Shown one piece after another: positions 21,919 to 28,193 of a DNA stretch of 28,193 bases. Position 1 is the first letter of the stretch. Every line of letters starts with the position of its first letter. The notes below the pieces were generated by a model. That model was not told the DNA's origin. It did not search any database and saw only the letters and a list, made by a program, of their open reading frames with translations. Both the position numbers and the translations under genes were made by a program. The stretch is from UBA7803 sp041686955 (lineage in GTDB: Bacteria > Pseudomonadota > Gammaproteobacteria > Pseudomonadales > Azotimanducaceae), in assembly GCA_041686955.1 (NCBI GenBank), contig JAWLCV010000054.1, forward strand, positions 1-28,193, written 5' to 3'.

Positions 21919-23767
21919 CGGCGCTCTCCTCGTCCGGCGCCTCGAGGCTGAAGACCGCCGACCAGGCCGGCAACACCACGGGGGCCGCCGACGATGCGGG
22001 CGTCGCGGGCGGAACCCCCGGGGTCGCGTAGACCCGCCGGCCCGGCAGCCGGCTCACCGACAGGGGCGCGCCCCCGAGGTTGGCGTGCAGCAGATACCGG
22101 CCGCCTCCGTCGAAGGGCCAGAGCACGGTGAGCCCGGCGTCTCCCAGCAGCCGGCCCGTGCTGCCGCCGGGCACGATCCGCTCGATCAGGGGCACCACGT
22201 GCTGCTGCCGCTCTGCCAGCAGATCCCGGTGCAGCCGCCACCAGCGGCCGTGCGCGCCGCGCAGCCGCTCGGACCAGTCGAGGACGGCGGCAGCGAAGGT
22301 TTCCGGGGCGATGGGATCGGGAATGCGCTGATGAGCATCGGAGCCGCTGAACGCGCTGAAATGCTCGAACTCCCGCATCCGGCCCTGCCGGATGGCGTCT
22401 GCGAGGTCACCCTCGTAGTCGCAGAAGTACGGGAAGCGGCTGCTCGCACACCATTCCTGACCCATGAACAGGAGCGGCGGCATGGGGGCGAGCAGCAGGA
22501 TGGCGGTGGCGGTGGTCAGCGCCTCGGAGGAGGTGAGCTCGTGGAGCCGCTCACCGGCGGCGCGGTTGCCCACCTGATCGTGGTTCTGCAGGAAGGAAAC
22601 GAAGGCGGTGACGGGCAGGTGGGCGCTGGGCTCCCCGCGGGGCCCGCCGCGGTGGCCGGAGTACTCTCCCTGATAGGCGAAGCCCTCCGTGAGGGTGCGC
22701 AACAGGTGGCCCACCGGGGCATCGGTGTAATCCCCGTAGTAGCTGTCGCTCTCGCCCGTGACGGCCACATGGGCGGCGTGATGGAAGTCGTCGTTCCATT
22801 GGGCGTCGTAGCGCTCGGGCGCCGGGCCCGAGAGCCAGCGCGCTTCGTTGGCATCGTTCTCGAGGATCAGGTGGACGTGGCGCGACCGGCCCAGGCGGTC
22901 GCGCACCCGGCTCGCCAGCTCGGGAAGGATGTGCGGTTCGGAGTCGTCGCAGATGGCGTGAACGGCGTCCAGGCGCAGCCCGTCGAACCGGTACTCGTCG
23001 AGCCAGTACAGGGCATTGTCGATGAAGAACCCGCGCGTGGCATCGCGGCTCGGACCGTCGAAATCGATGGCGTCGCCCCACGGCGTCTCGTGCCGGTCGG
23101 TGAAAAACGGCTCGGCGTAGGCGGCGAGGTAGTTGCCGTCTGGTCCGAAGTGGTTGTAGACCACGTCCAGCAGCATCATGAGGCCGCGCTCGTGCGCCGC
23201 ATCGATGAGCTCCATCAGCTCGAACGGCGTACCGTAGCGATGGTCCGGAGCGAAGGGCAGCACGCCGTCGTAGCCCCAGTTGCGCGCGCCGGGGAAGTCC
23301 GCCAGCGGCATGAGCTCGATCGCCGTGACGCCGAGCTCTGCCAGGGTATCCAGCGCGTCCATCACCCCCAGGTAGGTGCCCGCGGGGGTGAAGGACCCCA
23401 CGTGCAGCTCGTAGATCACCGCTTCGCGCCAGGGCCGTCCGCTCCAGCCGGCGGTGCGCCAGGCATAGGCGCCGGTGTCCACCACCTGGCTCGGGCCGTG
23501 GCAATCGCCGGGCTGAAACCGGGAGGCCGGATCCGGCACGTCGAGCCGGCCGTCCACCCGGTACCGGTACAGAGTCCCGGGCCCCGCGCCGTCCACCGAC
23601 GTCAGCCACCAGCCGCCCTCCTGCGGATCCATGGGCCGCACCTCGTGGGCCCCCGGCCCTTCGGTCACCAGCTCCAGCCGGCTCGCGCTGGGCGCCCAGA
23701 GGCGGAACTCCACCCCGTGGGGCAAGAGCCGCGGCCCCCACCCGGCGTACCGGTCTTCACTCGTCAC
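21911..23767 (-). CDS. treZ: TreZ, malto-oligosyltrehalose trehalohydrolase
   Basis: A 618-residue GH13 enzyme that hydrolyses the alpha-1,4 bond next to the terminal trehalose unit made by TreY, releasing free trehalose. The N-terminal CBM48-like domain has GVEFRLWAPSASRLELV (about 18-34). The barrel has VIYELHVGSFTPAGTY, ELMPLADFPGARNWGYDGV and DVVYNHFGPDGNYL. Catalytic residues are Asp267 in FDGLRLDAVHAI, Glu303 in LILENDANEARWL, and Asp397 in FLQNHDQVGNRA. GQEWCASSRFPYFCDYEGDL is typical of TreZ. The start is GTG 23767, overlapping the glgX stop by 11 bp; the stop overlaps the malQ-treY ATG by 8 bp. Having treZ immediately before malQ-treY matches their consecutive reactions. Confidence 0.95.
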   Translation of the reverse strand: MTSEDRYAGWGPRLLPHGVEFRLWAPSASRLELVTEGPGAHEVRPMDPQEGGWWLTSVDGAGPGTLYRYRVDGRLDVPDPASRFQPGDCHGPSQVVDTGAYAWRTAGWSGRPWREAVIYELHVGSFTPAGTYLGVMDALDTLAELGVTAIELMPLADFPGARNWGYDGVLPFAPDHRYGTPFELMELIDAAHERGLMMLLDVVYNHFGPDGNYLAAYAEPFFTDRHETPWGDAIDFDGPSRDATRGFFIDNALYWLDEYRFDGLRLDAVHAICDDSEPHILPELASRVRDRLGRSRHVHLILENDANEARWLSGPAPERYDAQWNDDFHHAAHVAVTGESDSYYGDYTDAPVGHLLRTLTEGFAYQGEYSGHRGGPRGEPSAHLPVTAFVSFLQNHDQVGNRAAGERLHELTSSEALTTATAILLLAPMPPLLFMGQEWCASSRFPYFCDYEGDLADAIRQGRMREFEHFSAFSGSDAHQRIPDPIAPETFAAAVLDWSERLRGAHGRWWRLHRDLLAERQQHVVPLIERIVPGGSTGRLLGDAGLTVLWPFDGGGRYLLHANLGGAPLSVSRLPGRRVYATPGVPPATPASSAAPVVLPAWSAVFSLEAPDEESADD

Positions 23768-25889
23768 GACTCACTCCCGCCGATCGGCGCAGCAGCACCA
23801 GGCTCCGTTCCCTGGCGCAGTAACTGCTGCGCGGATACACCGACCCCGGCTCGCCCGTCGCACCTGCCAGCGCCGTGTCCACCAGGCGCCACCAGGGTCC
23901 CTCGCCCCAGGCCTGGGGCACGACGAACGCCACCGGTTTCGGGCTCGCGTTGCACAAGAGCAGGAACACCTCGTCGCGCAGCGGCTCGTTGCGGGCGTTC
24001 CGCTCTTCGATGGCATCGCCGTTGATGAGCACGGCAATGGCCTGGCCGTCCGGGTGCCGCCAGTCGGCATCCGTCAGCTCGTGGCCGTCCGGGCGCAGCC
24101 AGACGATTTCCCGCTCGCGATGGTCCCCCTCGTGGGGCCGGAAGAAGGTGCTGCGGACGAACGCGGGATGGCGCCGGCGCACGCCGATGAGCGTCGCCAC
24201 GAACTCGAAGAACCCGGCGTCGCGCTGGAGATCCTCCCAATCCAGCCAACTCACCTCGTTGTCCTGGCAGTACGCGTTGTTGTTGCCGTTCTGGGTGCGG
24301 CCCATCTCGTCGCCGGCCAGGAGCATGGGCACGCCCTGAGACAGGAGCAGGGTGGCCATCAGATTACGCCGCTGCCGGTCACGCAGGCGTAGCACCTCCG
24401 GGTCGCCGGTCTCGCCCTCGACGCCGCAGTTCCAGGACAGGTTGTGGTCGTCGCCGTCACGATTGCCTTCCAGGTTCGCCTCGTTGTGCTTGTGCTCGTA
24501 GCTGACGAGGTCGCGCAGGGTGAAGCCGTCGTGGGCGGTGACGAAGTTCACGCTGGCGTGGGGGGAGCGGCCGCCGTGCTGGTACAGGTCGCTGGATCCG
24601 GTGAGCCGGGAGGCGAACTCGCCGATGAGGCCGGGGTCACCGCGCCAGTAGGCGCGCATGGCGTCCCGGTAACGGCCGTTCCACTCGGCCCAGCGCACCG
24701 GGAAGTTGCCCACCTGATACCCGCCCTCCCCCACGTCCCAGGGCTCGGCGATGAGCTTGACGTTGGCGAGCACCGGGTCCTGGTGAACCACGTCGAAGAA
24801 CGAGCTCAGCCGGTCGACCTCGTAAAGCTCCCGGGCGAGGGCGGAGGCGAGATCGAAGCGGAAGCCGTCCACGTGCATCTCCCGCACCCAGTAGCGAAGG
24901 CTGTCCATCATGAGCTGCAGGGTCCGCGGGTGACGCATGTTCAGCGTGTTGCCGCAGCCGGTGAAATCCATGTAGAAGCGCGGATCCTCGGGCGTGAGGC
25001 GGTAGTAGGCGGCGTTGTCGATGCCGCGAAAAGACAGCGTCGGGCCCAGGTGGGTGCCTTCGGCGGTGTGGTTGTAGACCACGTCCAGAATCACCTCGAT
25101 GCCGGCGGAATGCAGCCGCTTGACCATGCGCTTGAACTCGGCGATGTCACCGGTGGCGCTGTAGCGCATGTCGGGGGAGAAGTAGCCGATGGTGTCGTAG
25201 CCCCAGTAGTTGGTGAGCCCCTGTTCCACCAGGCGACGCTCGTCCACGTGGCTGTGAACCGGCATCAGCTCCACCGCGGTCACACCCAGCCGCTGCAGGT
25301 GCTCGATGGCGGGCGGGCTGGCCAGAGCGGCGTAGGTGCCGCGAATGTCGGGATCGATCTCCGGGTGCCGGAAGGTGAAGCCCTTCACGTGCAGCTCGTA
25401 GATCAGCGTGTCGCTCCACGGGGTCTCCAGCGGCTTGTCGTCACCCCAGCTGAAAGCCTCCTCCACCACCACGCACTTCGGCACGTCCCGGGCGTTGTCG
25501 CGCCGGTCCATGACCAGATCCTCGGCCTTGGCGCCTATGCGGTAACCGTAATGGCTGTTCCGCCAGCGCAGGTGTCCGAAGATCATCCGCGCATAGGGGT
25601 CGAGCAGCAGCTTGTGGTGATTGAAGCGGTGGCCGCGATGGGGGTCGTACGGGCCGTGCACCCGGAAGCCGTAACGCTGCCCGGGGCGTGCCTCGGGCAG
25701 ATAGCAGTGCCAGACCTGATCGGTGGGCACGCTGAGCTCGATGCGCTGCTCCTGACGCGCCGCGGCGTCGAACAGGCACAGCTCGACCATTTCCGCGTTC
25801 TCCGAGAACAGCGCGAAGTTCACACCCTCACCGTCCCAGGTCGCCCCCAACGGATACGGGCGTCCGCGCCAGACCGCCGGCCTCTTCAT
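23757..25889 (-). CDS. glgX: GlgX, glycogen debranching enzyme (isoamylase type)
   Basis: A 710-residue GH13 debranching enzyme that cleaves alpha-1,6 branches of glycogen. An N-terminal CBM48 domain (GRPYPLGATWDGEGVNFALF, about 9-28) is followed by DTLIYELHVKGFT, GYDTIGYFSPDMRYS and DVVYNHTAEGTHLGPTLSFR. Catalytic residues are Asp346 in DGFRFDLASALARE, Glu382 in LIAEPWDVGEGGYQ, and Asp454 in VTAHDGFTLRDLVSY. AGDEMGRTQNGNNNAYCQD is a GlgX/TreX hallmark. I prefer ATG 25889, since MKRPAVWRGRPYPLG is where the family starts; a GTG at 25904 would add five residues. Neither has a strong ribosome site. It lies 49 bases after otsA and supplies linear chains to MalQ and TreY. Confidence 0.95.
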   Translation of the reverse strand: MKRPAVWRGRPYPLGATWDGEGVNFALFSENAEMVELCLFDAAARQEQRIELSVPTDQVWHCYLPEARPGQRYGFRVHGPYDPHRGHRFNHHKLLLDPYARMIFGHLRWRNSHYGYRIGAKAEDLVMDRRDNARDVPKCVVVEEAFSWGDDKPLETPWSDTLIYELHVKGFTFRHPEIDPDIRGTYAALASPPAIEHLQRLGVTAVELMPVHSHVDERRLVEQGLTNYWGYDTIGYFSPDMRYSATGDIAEFKRMVKRLHSAGIEVILDVVYNHTAEGTHLGPTLSFRGIDNAAYYRLTPEDPRFYMDFTGCGNTLNMRHPRTLQLMMDSLRYWVREMHVDGFRFDLASALARELYEVDRLSSFFDVVHQDPVLANVKLIAEPWDVGEGGYQVGNFPVRWAEWNGRYRDAMRAYWRGDPGLIGEFASRLTGSSDLYQHGGRSPHASVNFVTAHDGFTLRDLVSYEHKHNEANLEGNRDGDDHNLSWNCGVEGETGDPEVLRLRDRQRRNLMATLLLSQGVPMLLAGDEMGRTQNGNNNAYCQDNEVSWLDWEDLQRDAGFFEFVATLIGVRRRHPAFVRSTFFRPHEGDHREREIVWLRPDGHELTDADWRHPDGQAIAVLINGDAIEERNARNEPLRDEVFLLLCNASPKPVAFVVPQAWGEGPWWRLVDTALAGATGEPGSVYPRSSYCARERSLVLLRRSAGVSRDE

Positions 25890-25938
25890 GATCCCGCTCG
25901 CCACGCCGGCCGGGCGAAGGGTTCCTGCTGCGTGCCTG

Positions 25939-27429
25939 TCAGCCCGGCTGCAGACATCGTGCCTCGTCTAGGAAGGACTTCACCCAGCTGTGGGCGTCAC
26001 CGCGCAGAATGCGATGATTCATCCGCCGCATCCGCGCGCTCGCTTCGCCGTCCGAGACCGACAGCGCCCGGTGCATGGTTTCCGCCATCCCCTCCAGATC
26101 GTAGGGATTCACCAGCAGGGCGTCGTCCAGCTCCTCCGCCGCCCCCGCCAGCTCGGAGAGGACCAGCACGCCGGGGCGGTCACGGTGCGCCGCACAGTAC
26201 TCCTTGGCCACCAGGTTCATACCGTCGCGATACGGCGTCACCACGGCGACGTCCGCGGCCAGGTACCAGGCCACCAGCTCCTTCAGGGGGAACGAACGGC
26301 AGAACAGCTTCACCGGATTCCAGTGGGGCTGGGCCCAGCGGCCGTTCACGGAGCCCGCGAGCTGCTCCATGCGCACCCGAAGCTGCCGATAGCTGTCGAT
26401 CTCCACCCGACTCGGCACGGCGATCTGCGCGAACACCACCCGTCCGCGCAGCTCTGGATGTCGCGACAGCAGGAGATCCATGGCCTCGAGGCGTCGATCG
26501 ATGCCCTTGGTGTAATCGAGGCGGTCCACGCCGAGGAGCAGCTGCTCGCCGCCCATCTGCTGCTTGAGCCGCGCGGCCCGCTGCCGAACCTGCGGGTCCT
26601 GCTGCAGCCGGTGGACGAGCTGCGTGTCGATCCCAACGGGGATGGCCCGCACCCGTATGGTGCGGCCATCTAGATGTAACACGCTCCGGGTCGGGTCCCA
26701 CTCGGCGCCCAGCATGCGGCTGGCACTCTCGCAGAAGTTCCTGCCGTAATGCTCGGTGTGAAAGCCGATGAGGTCGGCAGCCAGCATCCCTTCCAGAATA
26801 TCCTTGGCCCACGGCAGGGTGCGAAACACGTCGTAGCTCGGAAACGGCGTGTGCAGGAAGAACCCGATGTCGAAGCTGCCCGGAGCGATCTCCCGCAACA
26901 GCCTCGGCACCAGACTGAGCTGGTAGTCGTGAACCCAGACGAAGCTGCCGGGAGCGCACTGCTCCGCGGCCACGGCCGCGAAGTACTGGTTCACCCGGCG
27001 GTAGTCGCGCCAGTCGGAGGAGCAGCACGCACCGGCCTGGTGCAGCATGCTGTGGTACAGGGGCCACAGCGTGCCGTTCGAGAGCCGGGTGTAGAAGCCC
27101 TCCTGCAGATTGGCGGGATACCGTACCGCCACGCTCTGGTAAGCGGGCCGGGCGTGGCCGTTGCTCGCGGCGCCGCCCCCCGGCGCGCCCGGGTCCTCCG
27201 TCTGAATTCCCGGGCGGCCGCTGATCCAGATGCCGGACCTGCGTTCCATGACCGGCGCCAGCGCCGCCACCAGGCCGCCGCTGTTGCCTTCATTGGCGGC
27301 CTTTCCGGGATTCGGGTCCCGGCAGGTGAGAACCACCAGCCGGCTGGCGGGATCCCTGCGCTCGGCGCGCCTGGGGCCGCGCGGCGCCTGTGTGTATGCT
27401 TGACGTTCATCGGCTAAGAATTCTTTCAC
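25939..27429 (-). CDS. otsA: OtsA-like trehalose-6-phosphate synthase (GT20)
   Basis: A 496-residue GT20 enzyme that normally joins UDP- or other NDP-glucose to glucose-6-phosphate. Key segments are FVWVHDYQLSLVPRLLRE (Asp168), GFFLHTPFPSYDVFRTLPW, AIPVGID, GVDRLDYTKGI (Arg303, Lys308), TPYRDGMNLVAKEY (Asp402, Glu410) and VLSELAGAAEEL. These NDP-sugar and phosphate sites are intact. The acceptor side is unusual: the N-terminal SNR motif reads LTCRD (Arg37 kept) with GNSGGL at about 48-53, and the usual PLFHY reads PLYHS. A different acceptor, as in glucosylglycerol-phosphate synthase, cannot be excluded. The start is GTG 27429, with GAGGGG just upstream; no later start codon precedes the conserved N-terminus. 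It is the first gene of the operon, and no otsB follows. Confidence 0.85.
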   Translation of the reverse strand: MKEFLADERQAYTQAPRGPRRAERRDPASRLVVLTCRDPNPGKAANEGNSGGLVAALAPVMERRSGIWISGRPGIQTEDPGAPGGGAASNGHARPAYQSVAVRYPANLQEGFYTRLSNGTLWPLYHSMLHQAGACCSSDWRDYRRVNQYFAAVAAEQCAPGSFVWVHDYQLSLVPRLLREIAPGSFDIGFFLHTPFPSYDVFRTLPWAKDILEGMLAADLIGFHTEHYGRNFCESASRMLGAEWDPTRSVLHLDGRTIRVRAIPVGIDTQLVHRLQQDPQVRQRAARLKQQMGGEQLLLGVDRLDYTKGIDRRLEAMDLLLSRHPELRGRVVFAQIAVPSRVEIDSYRQLRVRMEQLAGSVNGRWAQPHWNPVKLFCRSFPLKELVAWYLAADVAVVTPYRDGMNLVAKEYCAAHRDRPGVLVLSELAGAAEELDDALLVNPYDLEGMAETMHRALSVSDGEASARMRRMNHRILRGDAHSWVKSFLDEARCLQPG

Positions 27430-27650
27430 TGACCCCTCGTCGCTACCCGATACTGCTAGGTATGCCGCTGCCCGAGCCCGTCGTCCGCGCGGCGCAGATA
27501 TGCCCGTGGCGCGGGTCCAAGCGCGGATGGGTGATGGACCTCGGATGCGGCGGTGATGGCTGCATGAATGCAAGCTGAACGAGTGCAAGTCCTGTGCCAC
27601 GGCTTTCGGGGCCCGGGCGGTGGCAGGTGCCGCGGACCCCGGGGTCGTCA

Positions 27651-27690
27651 GGCTCGCCAGAGGCTCGCCAGCGGCTCGCCAGCGGCTCAG
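27651..27690. repeat. Short tandem repeat, 11-bp unit
   Basis: GGCTCGCCAG occurs at 27651-27660, 27662-27671 and 27673-27682, separated by single A or C bases, and a fourth partial unit GGCTCAG follows at 27684-27690. The unit is 11 bp, close to one helical turn. It may be a slipped-strand array or a set of phased protein sites. It is far too short for CRISPR. Confidence 0.85.
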
Positions 27691-27737
27691 CGGCCCAGGG
27701 AAGCGGCGGCGCCCGCCGGGTCAAAGTTGCCGTGATC

Positions 27738-27757
27738 GCGGAAGGTCTTACTTCCGC
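27738..27757. repeat. Perfect 7-bp hairpin / inverted repeat
   Basis: GCGGAAG at 27738-27744 and CTTCCGC at 27751-27757 are exact reverse complements around a 6-base loop. No T run follows on either strand, so it is not an intrinsic terminator. It lies 73-92 bases before the udgX ATG and could be an operator or a transcript structure. Confidence 0.6.
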
Positions 27758-27829
27758 CGCCAATGCCGGTAGCCTCCTCGAAAACCGCTCGCGTACACTG
27801 GGTTCGAGTCCTGCACCGGCGAGGCCGCC

Positions 27830-28193
27830 ATGGACGATGGGAGCACCAGCGCAGCCGACTTCATTCCGGGCCGTCGCAGCCTGGAGGCTTTGCGTCGGGC
27901 GGTCCAGGAGTGCCGGGGCTGCCCCCTCTACCGGGACGCCACTCGAGCCGTCTTCGGCGAGGGCCGGGCCGATGCGCCCCTCATGCTGGTGGGGGAAATG
28001 CCGGGGAACGACGAGGACCTGGCCGGGCGGCCGTTCGTGGGGCCCGCGGGCCGTGTGCTCGACCGGGCGCTGACCGCGGCGGGTATCGACCGCAACGACG
28101 CCTACGTCACCAACGTGGTGAAGCACTTCAAGTGGGTTCCCCGCGGTCAGCGGCGCCTGCACAAGACCCCCAGCAATCGCGAGATCAACGCCT
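27830..28193 (+). CDS. udgX: UdgX-like uracil-DNA glycosylase (partial, N-terminal 121 residues)
   Basis: The 5' part of a uracil-DNA glycosylase of the Fe-S (family 4/UdgX) group, which removes or covalently captures uracil in DNA. ECRGCPLYRDAT supplies two Fe-S cysteines (Cys28, Cys31). Motif A reads VGEMPGNDEDLAGRPFVGPA (about 54-73), then VTNVVKHFKW. The loop RGQRRLHKTPS (about 105-115, His111) is diagnostic of UdgX; in the mycobacterial enzyme this loop's histidine forms the covalent bond to the abasic sugar. Motif A differs from the GEQPGDxED form I recall for UdgX. The ATG at 27830 has GAGG five bases upstream. The gene is divergent from the otsA operon and cut by the window end, so later motifs and the remaining Fe-S cysteines cannot be checked. 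Confidence 0.85.
   Translation, partial: MDDGSTSAADFIPGRRSLEALRRAVQECRGCPLYRDATRAVFGEGRADAPLMLVGEMPGNDEDLAGRPFVGPAGRVLDRALTAAGIDRNDAYVTNVVKHFKWVPRGQRRLHKTPSNREINA

Larger units (their letters stand above)
27430..27829. other. Divergent intergenic region between otsA and udgX
   Basis: About 400 bases that must hold the promoters of the trehalose/glucan operon (minus) and of the udgX-like gene (plus). The open frames crossing it are extensions of coding frames or GC-rich shadow. It contains an 11-bp tandem repeat, a perfect 7-bp hairpin and a small TGCATGAATGCA palindrome (27561-27572). A weak -10-like TACACT at 27794-27799 lies 31 bases before the udgX ATG but has no good -35. No convincing promoter is seen for otsA. 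Confidence 0.6.

Noticed and set aside
27651..27690. A CRISPR array
   Set aside because: Units are 11 bp and contiguous, with no unique spacers of 25-40 bp and no cas genes nearby.
27738..27757. An intrinsic terminator
   Set aside because: The stem is perfect but no T run follows on either strand, and it lies between divergent gene starts rather than gene ends.

Overview
The window is GC-rich bacterial DNA with dense, overlapping genes. It looks chromosomal and fits a high-GC gammaproteobacterium: the clustering of treZ, malQ, treY, glgX, glgB, glgE and treS/maltokinase resembles Pseudomonas and Chromatiales-type genomes, and a UdgX-type glycosylase lies next to it. The taxonomic guess is weak because no rRNA or other marker gene is present.

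Layout. (1) Positions 1-7875, minus strand: one tight operon of eight genes. Transcription order is Zn-dependent dehydrogenase, Gfo/Idh/MocA oxidoreductase, UDP-glucuronate decarboxylase-like SDR, dTDP-rhamnose 4-epimerase-like SDR, CDP-paratose 2-epimerase-like SDR, a family 4 glycosyltransferase and two CgeB-like glycosyltransferases, the last cut by the window edge. All seven junctions are 4-bp ATGA or GTGA overlaps. It reads as a nucleotide-sugar and glycan pathway whose product cannot be named. (2) Positions 7876-8680: about 800 bp with no convincing gene. (3) Positions 8681-9469, plus strand: an N-formylglutamate amidohydrolase-like gene. (4) Positions 9503-27429, minus strand: a seven-gene trehalose/alpha-glucan operon in the order otsA, glgX, treZ, malQ-treY fusion, glgB, glgE, treS-maltokinase fusion. 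(5) Positions 27430-27829: a divergent intergenic region with a tandem repeat and a perfect hairpin. (6) From 27830 to the end, plus strand: the start of a UdgX-like uracil-DNA glycosylase.

How the genes work together. TreS turns trehalose into maltose, the fused maltokinase makes maltose-1-phosphate, GlgE extends alpha-1,4-glucan with it, and GlgB branches the glucan. GlgX debranches it, MalQ resizes the chains, TreY converts the reducing end to a trehalose unit, and TreZ releases trehalose. One operon therefore encodes a closed trehalose to glucan to trehalose circuit, with OtsA as a possible de novo entry. No otsB, glgA, glgC or glgP is in the window.

Assembly caution. A run of 100 N at 17920-18019 lies inside the malQ-treY gene. 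It is flanked by two identical 99-bp sequences and is almost certainly a scaffolding artefact. Collapsing one copy plus the Ns restores one uninterrupted 1672-residue frame.
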